This document shows, in pieces, positions 42,551-51,471 of a stretch of 64,000 nt of DNA; position 1 is the first letter of the stretch, and each line of letters starts with the position of its first letter. Position numbers and translations under genes: made by a program. The notes beneath the pieces were generated by a model. The model was not told the origin of the DNA. It did not search any database and worked only from the letters and a program-made list of their open reading frames with translations. Source of the DNA: Streptomyces griseus (lineage in GTDB: Bacteria > Actinomycetota > Actinomycetes > Streptomycetales > Streptomycetaceae); NCBI RefSeq assembly GCF_900460065.1, contig NZ_UAVD01000032.1, positions 1 to 64,000 of the forward strand. Reading direction: 5' to 3'.

Positions 42551-45547
42551 ATGACGACCGCGCCGGGGCGCAGAAGCAGTACGTTCACCAGGCTGCTGCG
42601 GCACGGATTCACCGACCCGTCCGCCGCGGACCAGCTCCTCGGCCTGGACGCCCTGACCTCCGTACGGTCCGACCCGGTCCTCCTGGAGGCGCTCGGGGCG
42701 ACCGCCGACCCGGATCTGGCCCTGCGCGGCCTGGTCCGGATCGTGGAGGCCGAGGAGGAGAGCGAGCGCCAGGTGCTGCTCGACACGCTCATCACCGCCA
42801 AGCCCCTGCGCGACCGGCTCCTCGGCGTCCTCGGCGCGTCGGAGGCGCTCGGGGACCACCTGGCCCGGCACCCGCGCGACTGGCAGGCGCTCGTCACCTA
42901 CGAGGCGGTCGACCTGCACCCCGGGGTCGCCGAGTTCGAACGCGGGCTCGCCGAAGCCGTCGACCCGGACTCGCTGCGGGTCGCCTACCGCAGGTGCCTG
43001 CTCACCCTCGCCGCCCGGGACGTGTGCGGGACGACCGGTCTCGCGCAGACCGCCGCCGAACTGGCCGACCTCGCCACCGCCACCCTCCGCGCCGCCCTCG
43101 CCATCGCCCGGACGGCCGCACCCGAGGACGCGGCCCGGTGCCGGCTCGCCGTCGTCGCCATGGGCAAGTGCGGCGGGCGCGAACTGAACTACGTCTCCGA
43201 CGTCGACGTGATCTTCGTCGGGGAGGCGCGCGACGGGGTCGACGAGACCAAGGCCATGCAGGCCGCCACCCGGCTGGCCGCCCACATGATGCGGATCTGC
43301 TCCGAGACGACGGTCGAGGGCACCATCTGGGAGGTCGACGCCAACCTCCGCCCCGAGGGCCGCAACGGGCCGCTCGTGCGCACCCTCAGCTCCCACCTCG
43401 CCTACTACCAGCGCTGGGCCAAGACCTGGGAGTTCCAGGCCCTGCTGAAGGCCCGCGCGGTGGCCGGGGACCCCGAGCTGGGCGCGGAGTACGTCGCGGC
43501 GGTGTCGCCGCTCGTGTGGGGGGCCGCCGACCGGGAGAACTTCGTCCCCGACGTGCAGAAGATGCGCCGCCGCGTCGTCGACAACATCCCCGCCGACCGG
43601 ATCGAGCGCGAGCTGAAGCTGGGCCCCGGCGGGCTCCGGGACGTCGAATTCGCGGTCCAGCTCCTCCAGCTCGTGCACGGGCGGAGCGACGCCTCCCTGC
43701 ACAGCGGCTCCACCCTGGAGGCGCTGCGGGCGCTGGCCGAGGGCGGGTACGTGGGGCGCGCGGACGCCGCCCAGCTCGACGAGGCGTACCGCTTCCTGCG
43801 CGCCATGGAGCACCGCATCCAGCTCTACCGGCTGCGCCGCACCCACCTCGTCCCGGACGACGAGGCTGATCTGCGGAGGCTCGGCCGGTCGCTCGGCATG
43901 CGCACCGACCCGGTGGCCGAGCTCAACAAGGCCTGGAAGCGGCACGCCTCCGTCGTACGGCGGCTGCACGAGAAGATCTTCTACCGGCCGCTGCTGGACG
44001 CCGTCGCCCAGCTGGCCCCCGCCGAGTCCCGGCTCAGCGCCAAGGCCGCCGCGATCCGCCTGGAGGCCCTCGGGTACGCCGACCCGGCCGCCGCCCTGCG
44101 GCACCTGGAGGCCCTCTCCTCCGGGGTGACCCGCAAGGCCGCCATCCAGCGCACCCTGCTGCCCGTGCTGCTCGGCTGGTTCGCGGACTCCGCCGACCCG
44201 GACGCCGGGCTCCTCGGCTTCCGCAAGGTGTCCGACGCGCTCGGCAAGACCCCGTGGTACCTGCGGCTCCTGCGCGACGAGGGCGCCGCGGCGGAGAACC
44301 TCGCCCGGGTCCTGTCCGCCGGCCGCCTCGCCCCGGACCTCCTCATGCGGGCCCCGGAGGCGGTGGCGATCCTCGGCGACCCGGAGGGGCTCACGCCCCG
44401 CACCCGGGCCCACCTGGAGCAGGAGGTGCTGGCCGCGGTGGGGCGTGCCGGGGACGCGGAGTCGGCCGTCGCGGTGGTGCGCGGGGTGCGCCGCCGCGAG
44501 CTGTTCCGCACGACGGCCGCCGACCTCATCGGTTCGTACGGCACCGAGGACAACCCCGCCGAGCAGGACCACGGGGCCCTCGTCGACCGCGTCGGCTCGG
44601 CCGTCAGCGACCTCAACGCCGTCACCGTCGCGGGCGCGCTGCGGGCCGCGGTCCGCGAGCAGTGGGGCGACACCCTGCCGACCCGGTTCGCCGTCATCGG
44701 CATGGGCCGCTTCGGGGGGCACGAGCTGAGTTACGGCTCCGACGCCGACGTCCTCTTCGTCCACCGGCCGCGCGAGGGGGTGAGCGACGAGGAGGCGTCC
44801 CGGGCCGCCAACACCGTCATCGGGGAGATGCGGAGACTGCTCCAGCTGCCCACCGCCGATCCGCCGCTGCTGATCGACGCCGATCTCCGCCCGGAGGGCA
44901 AGAGCGGGCCGCTGGTCCGGACGCTGAAGTCGTACGAGGCCTACTACCGGCGCTGGTCGCTGGTCTGGGAGAGCCAGGCGCTGCTGCGGGCCGAACCGGT
45001 GGCGGGCGACGAGGAGCTGGGGCGCGACTTCATCGAGCTGGTCGACCCGCTGCGGTATCCGATGGAGGGGCTGGGCGAGGACGCCGTACGGGAGATCCGC
45101 CGGCTCAAGGCGCGGATGGAGTCCGAGCGGATGCCGCGCGGCGCGGACCCCACGCTCCACACGAAGCTGGGGCGGGGCGGGCTGAGCGACGTCGAGTGGA
45201 CGGTGCAGCTGATGCAGATGCAGCACGGCTGGGCGGAGCCGGGGCTGCGCACGACGCGTACGCGCGAGGCGCTGGCCGCCGCGTGCGCGGCGGAGCTGAT
45301 CCCGTTGGAGGAGGCGCAGACGCTGGACGAGGCGTGGGTCCTGGCGACGCGGGTCCGCAACGCGGTGATGCTGGTGCGGGGGCGGCCGGGCGACACGTTC
45401 CCGTCGGACCCGCGGGAGATGGCGGCGGTCGGGCGGTACCTGGGGTACGAGCCGGGGCACGTCGGGGACATGCTGGACGACTACCGGCGGATCACGCGGA
45501 GGGCTCGGGCGGTGGTGGAGGAGCGGTTCTACGGGGCGGCGACCTGA
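42551..45547 (+). CDS. glnE: Glutamine synthetase adenylyltransferase / deadenylylase
   Basis: The bifunctional enzyme adds and removes AMP on glutamine synthetase according to nitrogen status. The 998-residue protein carries two nucleotidyltransferase domains: MGKCGGRELNYVSDVDVIFVGE in the N-terminal (deadenylylase) half and MGRFGGHELSYGSDADVLFVHRP in the C-terminal (adenylylase) half. In both the SDxD acids are present. The chosen ATG has AGGAG nine bases upstream; a GTG 22 codons earlier is possible. The glnA2 gene is 7 kb away but lacks the adenylylation tyrosine context, so its target is probably a GlnA elsewhere in the genome. Confidence 0.94.
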   Translation: MTTAPGRRSSTFTRLLRHGFTDPSAADQLLGLDALTSVRSDPVLLEALGATADPDLALRGLVRIVEAEEESERQVLLDTLITAKPLRDRLLGVLGASEALGDHLARHPRDWQALVTYEAVDLHPGVAEFERGLAEAVDPDSLRVAYRRCLLTLAARDVCGTTGLAQTAAELADLATATLRAALAIARTAAPEDAARCRLAVVAMGKCGGRELNYVSDVDVIFVGEARDGVDETKAMQAATRLAAHMMRICSETTVEGTIWEVDANLRPEGRNGPLVRTLSSHLAYYQRWAKTWEFQALLKARAVAGDPELGAEYVAAVSPLVWGAADRENFVPDVQKMRRRVVDNIPADRIERELKLGPGGLRDVEFAVQLLQLVHGRSDASLHSGSTLEALRALAEGGYVGRADAAQLDEAYRFLRAMEHRIQLYRLRRTHLVPDDEADLRRLGRSLGMRTDPVAELNKAWKRHASVVRRLHEKIFYRPLLDAVAQLAPAESRLSAKAAAIRLEALGYADPAAALRHLEALSSGVTRKAAIQRTLLPVLLGWFADSADPDAGLLGFRKVSDALGKTPWYLRLLRDEGAAAENLARVLSAGRLAPDLLMRAPEAVAILGDPEGLTPRTRAHLEQEVLAAVGRAGDAESAVAVVRGVRRRELFRTTAADLIGSYGTEDNPAEQDHGALVDRVGSAVSDLNAVTVAGALRAAVREQWGDTLPTRFAVIGMGRFGGHELSYGSDADVLFVHRPREGVSDEEASRAANTVIGEMRRLLQLPTADPPLLIDADLRPEGKSGPLVRTLKSYEAYYRRWSLVWESQALLRAEPVAGDEELGRDFIELVDPLRYPMEGLGEDAVREIRRLKARMESERMPRGADPTLHTKLGRGGLSDVEWTVQLMQMQHGWAEPGLRTTRTREALAAACAAELIPLEEAQTLDEAWVLATRVRNAVMLVRGRPGDTFPSDPREMAAVGRYLGYEPGHVGDMLDDYRRITRRARAVVEERFYGAAT

Positions 45548-45580
45548 GGGTGTGCTCCCGGGGCCCGGCCCCGGGGCCCC

Positions 45581-45723
45581 TCGGGGCGCTGCACCGGCCC
45601 CGTTCCTCGGGCGCCGGAGGGGCTGGGGGGTGGGTGCTGCGACGGGGTTGCGTTCCCCGGGCCGCGGAGGGGTGTTTCGGGGCGCTGCCCCGGGCCCCGT
45701 TCCTCAGGCGCCGGAGCGGCTGG
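45581..45723. repeat. Two copies of a dispersed GC-rich intergenic repeat
   Basis: A 46-47-base unit, beginning TCGGGGCGCTGC and ending GCGCCGGAGSGGCTGG, occurs at 45581-45626 and 45677-45723, with 29 of 31 identical bases in the core. The second copy covers the last codons of the PAP2 gene. Related sequence in reverse orientation appears at 11811-11840 and 27317-27343, so this is a dispersed family of Streptomyces intergenic repeats. Confidence 0.75.
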
Positions 45724-46708
45724 ATTCGGGGGTCTTCTCCGGGTGCGGGACCGGTTCCGATGCCGGGCGTGGGAGTCTGGCGGCGCGCAGGGCGGTCAGG
45801 CGGCCCGGGCGGTCCGGTACCCACTTCGGCAGGCGGTGCGGCAGCGCGCCGTACCAGACGCGGGAGACCCCGTAACCGAACGCCAGACAGGCCATGCCGC
45901 CCACCGCGTCCAGCCAGAAGTGGTTGGCGGTGGCCACGATGACGACCAGCGTGAGCGTCGGGTAGAGCAGGCCCAGGATGCGGGCCCAGGGCGCACGGGC
46001 CAGGGCGAAGATCGTCAGGCCGCACCAGAGGGACCAGCCGATGTGCATCGACGGCATCGCCGCGTACTGGTTCGACATGTTCTTGAAGTTGCCCGAGGCC
46101 ATCGAGCCCCACGTCTCGTGCAGGAGCACGGTGTCGATGAAGTTCGCGCCGTTCATCAGGCGGGGTGGCGCCAGCGGGTAGAGGTAGTAGCCGAGCAGGG
46201 CCACCGCCGTCGTCGCGAAGAGGACCAGCCGCGTCGCCGCGTAACGGCCCGGGTGGCGGCGGAACAGCCAGATGAGGACGCCGATGGTCACGACGAAGTG
46301 CAGCGTCGCGTAGTAGTAGTTCATCGACACGATCAGCCATGTCACGGAATTGACCGCGTGATTGACCGTTTCCTCGAAGGCGAGGCCCATGGACTTCTCC
46401 GCCGACCAGATCCAGTCCGCGTTGCGCAGTGCCTGGGCCTTCTGCTCCGGGACGGCGTTGCGCACGAGCGAGTACAGCCAGTAACTGACCGCGATGAGCA
46501 GGATCTCGAACCAGAGCCGGGGGCGGCGGGGCATCCGCAGGGCGCGGAAGCGGGCGAGCAGCCTGCCGGTCTTCCCGGAAGCCGGGGGAGTGGTGGGGGC
46601 GGGGGCGGTTTCGGAGGCCGCCCGGGCCGCGATGGGTGAAGGATCGGCCGTTGACCGGCCTTCGTGCGATGTCACCTGTGTTTCACCCATAGGCACAGAG
46701 TCTTCCAT
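45704..46708 (-). CDS. PAP2-superfamily membrane phosphatase / inositolphosphotransferase-like
   Basis: The 334-residue membrane protein has six hydrophobic helices. PSMHIGWSLWCG and ANHFWLDAVGG are the two catalytic histidine motifs of the PAP2_3 (AUR1/inositol-phosphoceramide-synthase-like) group, with YLYPLAPPRLM just before them. Members transfer or cleave phosphate from lipid phosphates at the membrane surface. The chosen ATG has AGGGGAA upstream; an ATG six codons later is also possible. The protein ends in a Pro/Arg-rich tail that lies in the dispersed repeat. It is convergent with glnE. Confidence 0.82.
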   Translation of the reverse strand: MEDSVPMGETQVTSHEGRSTADPSPIAARAASETAPAPTTPPASGKTGRLLARFRALRMPRRPRLWFEILLIAVSYWLYSLVRNAVPEQKAQALRNADWIWSAEKSMGLAFEETVNHAVNSVTWLIVSMNYYYATLHFVVTIGVLIWLFRRHPGRYAATRLVLFATTAVALLGYYLYPLAPPRLMNGANFIDTVLLHETWGSMASGNFKNMSNQYAAMPSMHIGWSLWCGLTIFALARAPWARILGLLYPTLTLVVIVATANHFWLDAVGGMACLAFGYGVSRVWYGALPHRLPKWVPDRPGRLTALRAARLPRPASEPVPHPEKTPESSRSGA

Positions 46709-46766
46709 AGTGGTTCCCCTGCCCCCGATCATCCTCCGGTCGGGTTCGGGGCGCACATCCTGCGTC

Positions 46767-47810
46767 TCAAGGACGAGGGGCCGACCCTGAGCCGCCTGCG
46801 GGGCCCGAGGCCGTCGAGCCGCGAACCACCAGCTCAGGCATGAAGACGAACTCGCTGTGCGGTGCCGGGGTTCCGCCGATCTCCTCCAGGAGGGTCCGGA
46901 CGGCGGCCTGGCCCATGGCCGTCACCGGCTGCCGGATCGTGGTCAGCGGCGGGTCCGTGAACGCTATGAGCGGCGAGTCGTCGTACCCCACGACCGAGAG
47001 GTCGCGCGGCACGTCCTTCGACAGCCGGCGCGCGGCCCGGATCGCCCCGAGCGCCATCATGTCGCTCGCGCAGACGACCGCCGTGCAGCCGCGCTCCATC
47101 AGGGCGGAGGCGGCGGCCTGACCGCCCTCCAGCGTGTACAGGGAGTGCTGGATCAACTCCTCCACCTCGTCCGGTGCGAGGCCCAGCTGCTCACGCATCG
47201 TGGCGTGGAAGCCCTCGATCTTGCGGAGCACCGGCACGAAGCGCTTGGGGCCGACCGCCAGACCGATACGGGTGTGGCCCAGCGCCACCAGATGCGTCAC
47301 CGCGAGGCGCATCGCCGCCCGGTCGTCCGGTGAGATGAACGGCGCCTGCACCTTGGCGGAGAAGCCGTTCACCAGGACGAAGGGGACTCCCTGGCCGCGC
47401 AGTTGCTCGTAGCGCTGCATGTCGGCCGAGGTGTCCGCGTGCAGCCCGGAGACGAAGATGATGCCGGAAACGCCCCGGTCCACCAGCATTTCGGTGAGTT
47501 CGTCCTCGGTGGAGCCGCCGGGGGTCTGGGTGGCCAGCACCGGGGTGTAGCCCTGCCGGGTCAGCGCCTGTCCGATCACCTGCGCCAGCGCCGGGAAGAT
47601 CGGGTTCTCCAACTCCGGGGTGATCAGGCCGACCAGTCCCGCGCTGCGCCTGCGCAGCCGCACCGGGCGTTCGTACCCCAGCACGTCGAGCGCCGCGAGG
47701 ACGGATTCGCGGGTGGTCGCCGCCACTCCGGGCTTGCCGTTCAGGACCCGGCTGACCGTTGCTTCGCTGACCCCCGCCTGAGTTGCGATATCGGCAAGCC
47801 GTGCGGTCAT
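46767..47810 (-). CDS. malR: LacI-family repressor of maltose/maltodextrin use
   Basis: The 347-residue protein has a LacI helix-turn-helix (LADIATQAGVSEATVSRVLNGK) at the N-terminus and hinge DVLGYERPVRL. Its effector domain includes LIAFTDPPLTTIRQP and a C-terminal RGSTASG tail. By sequence and position, divergent from malE, it is MalR, which represses the mal genes without maltotriose or related inducers. Dyads of the CTTGCAAG type lie between it and malE. A close paralog sits behind aglA, so the two may have overlapping targets. The end is followed by a 58-base gap to the PAP2 start. Confidence 0.93.
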   Translation of the reverse strand: MTARLADIATQAGVSEATVSRVLNGKPGVAATTRESVLAALDVLGYERPVRLRRRSAGLVGLITPELENPIFPALAQVIGQALTRQGYTPVLATQTPGGSTEDELTEMLVDRGVSGIIFVSGLHADTSADMQRYEQLRGQGVPFVLVNGFSAKVQAPFISPDDRAAMRLAVTHLVALGHTRIGLAVGPKRFVPVLRKIEGFHATMREQLGLAPDEVEELIQHSLYTLEGGQAAASALMERGCTAVVCASDMMALGAIRAARRLSKDVPRDLSVVGYDDSPLIAFTDPPLTTIRQPVTAMGQAAVRTLLEEIGGTPAPHSEFVFMPELVVRGSTASGPAGGSGSAPRP

Positions 47811-47898
47811 GGGATGGGACTGTACCGGGCCCGTGTCGGATTGCCCACTGTGTGCGGGGTGGCGCCGGGGCGGGGGCCGGAGGGGGTTTTGGCAACGT

Positions 47899-47913
47899 CT
47901 TGCAAGGACTTGC
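47899..47913. promoter_or_regulatory. CTTGCAAG operator-like element near the malR promoter
   Basis: CTTGCAAGGACTTGC combines the palindrome CTTGCAAG with a second CTTGC in direct repeat. It lies 90 bases upstream of malR and is a probable MalR (auto)operator, since the same half-sites recur at malE and the amylase. Confidence 0.7.
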
Positions 47914-48052
47914 GGCTGTGGATCGCGGGCTGCGGTCGGATCGTCGCACTGCGGATATCCCGTGCCCCGCCTGCCCCTGCCAGGCGTGAGTGACCCTCGT
48001 CAAGAGGCTTGACGGCAACCTTGAGGACACGCGAATGTAACGATCACCAGGG

Positions 48053-48073
48053 CTTGCAGAAATCTTCCGCAAG
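48053..48073. promoter_or_regulatory. Operator-like dyad in the malE promoter region
   Basis: CTTGC (48053-48057) and GCAAG (48069-48073) form an inverted pair spaced 11 bases apart, in CTTGCAGAAATCTTCCGCAAG-type order. It lies about 85 bases upstream of malE and matches the half-sites expected for MalR. Confidence 0.7.
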
Positions 48074-48156
48074 GTCTTTCGGTCGTCTTTCATCCTTGTT
48101 ACGTTCACGTCGACCCGGCGCCGCGACGGAGCGGTACGGCAGTTGAAGGAGTTCAG

Positions 48157-49428
48157 ATGCGACGTGGCATAACGGCCACCGCCCTGGTCGCGGCCCTGGC
48201 GCTCGCGGCGACCGCCTGCGGCAGCGACGACGAGTCCGGCGGCGGCAAGAGCTCGGGCGAGCTCTCCGGCACGGTGACCTGGTGGGACACCTCCAGCGTC
48301 GGCAGCGAGGACAAGGTCTTCAAGAAGCTGGCCGAGGGCTTCGAGAAGAAGCACCCGAAGGTCGACGTCAAGTACGTCAACGTGCCCTTCGGCGACGCGC
48401 AGAACAAGTTCAAGAACGCGGCCCAGGCCGGCGACGGCGCCCCCGACGTGATCCGCTCCGAGGTCGCCTGGACGCCGGACTTCGCCAACCTCGGCTACCT
48501 GGCCCCGCTGGACGGCACCCCCGCCCTGAAGGACCAGGACGACTTCCTGGAGCAGGCCGTCGCGTCCACCAAGTACGAGGACAAGACCTACGCCGTCCCG
48601 CAGGTCATCGACTCCATGGGCATCTTCTACAACAAGAAGCTGCTCAAGGAGGCCGGTGTCGAGGCGCCCGCCAACCTGGACGACCTCAAGGCCGCCGGCA
48701 AGAAGATCAAGGACAAGACCGGCAAGACCGGCCTCTACCTGCGCGGCGACGACCCGTACTACTTCCTCTCCTTCCTGTACGGCGAGGGCGGCGACCTGGT
48801 CGACGCCGGCTCCAAGTCCGTCTCCGTGGACAAGCCCGAGGGCGTCAAGGCGTTCAAGGCGGTCAAGGCCCTGGTCGACGACGGCACCGCGAAGACGGAT
48901 GCCTCGGACGGCTGGGAGAACATGATGCAGGCGTTCAAGAACGGCGACGTCGCGATGATGATCAACGGCCCCTGGGCCGTCGCCGACACCCTGACCGGCA
49001 GCCAGTTCACGGACAAGGGCAACCTGGGCATCGCCCCGGTCCCGGCCGGCTCCGCCGCCCAGGGCGCCCCGCAGGGCGGCCACAACCTCGCCGTCTACGC
49101 GGGCTCCAAGAACCTCGACGCCTCCTACGCCTTCGTCGAGTACATGACCTCCGTGGAGTCCCAGGCCACCGCCGCCGGCGAGCTGAACCTGCTGCCCACC
49201 CGCACCTCCGCGTACGCCAAGAAGGAAGCGGTCGACAGCGAGATCGTCGGCTTCTTCAAGCCGGTCGTCGAGACCGCCGTCGAGCGCCCCTGGATCCCCG
49301 AGGGCGGCAGCCTCTTCGCCCCGCTCGGCATCGAGTACACCAAGGTCCTCACCGGCCAGACCACGCCGGAGAAGGCCGCCAAGGCCACCGGCGACGAGTA
49401 CCGCAAGCTCCTGAAGGACTGGAAGTAA
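48157..49428 (+). CDS. malE: Maltose/maltodextrin-binding lipoprotein
   Basis: The 423-residue solute-binding protein (family 1) has a signal ending ATACGSD, with lipobox cysteine near residue 21, so it is anchored on the outside of the membrane. VTWWDTSSVGSEDKVFKKLAEGFEKKHP opens the first lobe. GAPDVIRSEVAWTPDFANLGYLAPLD and GDVAMMINGPWAVADT are typical of MalE and related sugar receptors. GAAGGAG precedes the ATG. It is first in malEFG-aglA-lacI. Repression is expected from the MalR operators upstream, and catabolite control is possible. No ATPase gene is present; in Streptomyces the shared ATPase MsiK is encoded elsewhere. Confidence 0.94.
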   Translation: MRRGITATALVAALALAATACGSDDESGGGKSSGELSGTVTWWDTSSVGSEDKVFKKLAEGFEKKHPKVDVKYVNVPFGDAQNKFKNAAQAGDGAPDVIRSEVAWTPDFANLGYLAPLDGTPALKDQDDFLEQAVASTKYEDKTYAVPQVIDSMGIFYNKKLLKEAGVEAPANLDDLKAAGKKIKDKTGKTGLYLRGDDPYYFLSFLYGEGGDLVDAGSKSVSVDKPEGVKAFKAVKALVDDGTAKTDASDGWENMMQAFKNGDVAMMINGPWAVADTLTGSQFTDKGNLGIAPVPAGSAAQGAPQGGHNLAVYAGSKNLDASYAFVEYMTSVESQATAAGELNLLPTRTSAYAKKEAVDSEIVGFFKPVVETAVERPWIPEGGSLFAPLGIEYTKVLTGQTTPEKAAKATGDEYRKLLKDWK

Positions 49429-49447
49429 CAGGAAGGTTGGCCGACTG

Positions 49448-50467
49448 ATGGCTGTCCACACCAGCCAGTCGGTGGTGAAGGCCGCGGGCGGGAACACCGC
49501 CCGCGGCCGGAGCCGCGGTACTGGCACCCCACCACCGAAGCCCGGCCGGATCCGGCGGGCGCTGTCGGTCCACTGGTACGCCTGGGCCATGGTCGCCCCG
49601 GTCGTCGTCGTGATCGGCGTGATCATCGGCTACCCGCTGGTCCGCGGCATCTACCTCTCGATGACCGACGCCGACGAGCGCAACGTCGCCCGCTCCATCG
49701 GGGTCAACGAGATCCCCGCCACCTACGAGTTCGTCGGCGCGGACAACTACGTCGACGCACTGACCGGCTCGCAGTTCCTCGGCACGCTCGGCTGGACGCT
49801 GGTGTGGACCGTCTCCTGCGTGAGCATCACGTTCGTCCTCGGCATGGCCCTGGCGAACATCCTCAACCGCCGCATCGTCGGACGCTCCGCCTACCGCATG
49901 GCCCTCATCCTGCCCTGGGCCATCCCCGGCTTCGTCTCCGTCTTCGCCTGGCGCTTCCTCTACAACGAGGAGCGCGGTCTGCTCAACAAGATCCTCGGCG
50001 GCGCCGGCTTCGACGCCGTCCCGTGGCTCAACGACCCGACCTGGGCCAAGTTCGCGGTCATCGCCGTCAACGTCTGGCTCGGCATCCCGTTCATGATGGT
50101 GGCCCTCCTCGGCGGACTCCAGTCCATCCCCTCCGAGCAGTACGAGGCGGCCGAGATGGACGGCGCCTCCGCCTGGCAGCGCTTCCGCCACATCACGCTG
50201 CCCGGACTGCGCCCCGTCTCCACCACGGTGATCCTGCTCTCCACCATCTGGACCTTCAACATGTTCCCGGTGATCTTCCTGCTGACCCGCGGCGGACCCG
50301 GTGAGGCCACCCAGATCCTGGTGACCCAGGCGTACAAGTTCTCCTTCGAGATCAGCCCGCGCGACTACGCGCAGTCCTCCACCTGGGGCGTGCTGATCCT
50401 CGTCCTCCTGATGGTCTTCGCCGTCGTCTACCGGCGGGTCCTGCGCTCCCAGGGAGACAACTGGTGA
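49448..50467 (+). CDS. malF: Maltose ABC transporter permease subunit
   Basis: The 339-residue protein has six helices, an N-terminal basic stretch (GRSRGTGTPPPKPGRIRRALS), and the EAA coupling motif EAAEMDGASAWQRFRHITLPGL that contacts the ATPase. It begins with a GG-rich low-complexity region. It is 19 bases behind malE and overlaps malG as GTGA. It imports maltose or maltodextrins together with MalE, MalG and a separate ATPase. Confidence 0.94.
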   Translation: MAVHTSQSVVKAAGGNTARGRSRGTGTPPPKPGRIRRALSVHWYAWAMVAPVVVVIGVIIGYPLVRGIYLSMTDADERNVARSIGVNEIPATYEFVGADNYVDALTGSQFLGTLGWTLVWTVSCVSITFVLGMALANILNRRIVGRSAYRMALILPWAIPGFVSVFAWRFLYNEERGLLNKILGGAGFDAVPWLNDPTWAKFAVIAVNVWLGIPFMMVALLGGLQSIPSEQYEAAEMDGASAWQRFRHITLPGLRPVSTTVILLSTIWTFNMFPVIFLLTRGGPGEATQILVTQAYKFSFEISPRDYAQSSTWGVLILVLLMVFAVVYRRVLRSQGDNW

Positions 50468-51360
50468 CCACCGCGACCGACACCCCCGCCCGGCACGCCG
50501 CCCCCGCCCGGAACGGCGCCCGCAAGGTCCGCCTGCGCGGCGAGCGCTCCCCGCTCGCCTCCGTGGCCCTGCACCTCACCCTGATCATCGCCTCGGTGAT
50601 CGCGGTCTTCCCGGTGCTGTGGGTCCTGCTGACCTCGCTCAAGCCCGCCAAGTTCGCGACCACCACGGACTTCTTCCGCGAGACGACACTCGTCAACTAC
50701 ACGAACCTGATCCGCGACACGGAGTTCCTCAACTGGTTCGCCAACTCCGTGATCATCTCCGCGCTCTCCACGGTGATCGGCGTCTTCGTCGCCGCCACCA
50801 CCGGATACGCGGTGAGCCGCTTCCGCTTCCCCGGCAAGCGCGGGCTGATGTGGACGCTGCTGATCACCCAGATGTTCCCGGTCGCCGTCCTCATCGTGCC
50901 GATCTACAACATCATGTCGAGCCTCGGACTGCTCAACCAGCCCACCGGACTCGTCATCACCTACCTCACCATCTCGGTGCCGTTCTGCGCCTGGATGATG
51001 AAGGGCTTCTTCGACACCATCCCGCGCGAGATCGACGAGTCGGGCGAGGTCGACGGCCTCACCCCGTTCGGCACCTTCTGGCGGCTCATCCTGCCGCTGG
51101 CCAAGCCGGGCCTCGCGGTCACCGCGTTCTACTCCTTCATCACCGCCTGGGGCGAAGTGGCGTACGCCTCCGCGTTCCTGGTCGGCGACGAGAACCTCAC
51201 GCTGGCCGGCGGGCTCCAGAAGTTCGTCAACCAGTACGGAGCCCAGTGGGGCCCCATGACCGCGGCCTCCGTGCTCATCGCCATCCCGGCCGCCCTGGTT
51301 TTCCTCTTCGCCCAGAAGCACCTGGTCACCGGCATGTCCGCCGGAGCCGTCAAGGGCTGA
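50464..51360 (+). CDS. malG: Maltose ABC transporter permease subunit
   Basis: The 298-residue inner-membrane partner of MalF starts at a GTG inside the GTGA overlap. Six helices are visible, and the EAA region is EIDESGEVDGLTPFGTFWRLILPLAKPG. The residue order, including the LITQMFPVAVLIVPIYNIM helix, is typical of MalG. It is followed by a 111-base gap before aglA, probably still in the same transcript. Confidence 0.94.
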   Translation: MTTATDTPARHAAPARNGARKVRLRGERSPLASVALHLTLIIASVIAVFPVLWVLLTSLKPAKFATTTDFFRETTLVNYTNLIRDTEFLNWFANSVIISALSTVIGVFVAATTGYAVSRFRFPGKRGLMWTLLITQMFPVAVLIVPIYNIMSSLGLLNQPTGLVITYLTISVPFCAWMMKGFFDTIPREIDESGEVDGLTPFGTFWRLILPLAKPGLAVTAFYSFITAWGEVAYASAFLVGDENLTLAGGLQKFVNQYGAQWGPMTAASVLIAIPAALVFLFAQKHLVTGMSAGAVKG

Positions 51361-51471
51361 CACCACAAGGACGCCCAGCACCCGCACGCACCACCGCACC
51401 CGTCACGGCGGCGCCGGAAACCCCGACCCGGTCACCGGCGCCGCTCCCCACCCAGACACCCCAGGGACGAC

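Noticed and set aside
42515..45460. Long antisense frame over glnE
   Set aside because: Low-complexity composition, no recognisable domain, and the plus-strand frame has both GlnE domains.
45548..45703. Small gene between glnE and PAP2
   Set aside because: The open frames here come from the dispersed GC-rich repeat and have no ribosome binding site.
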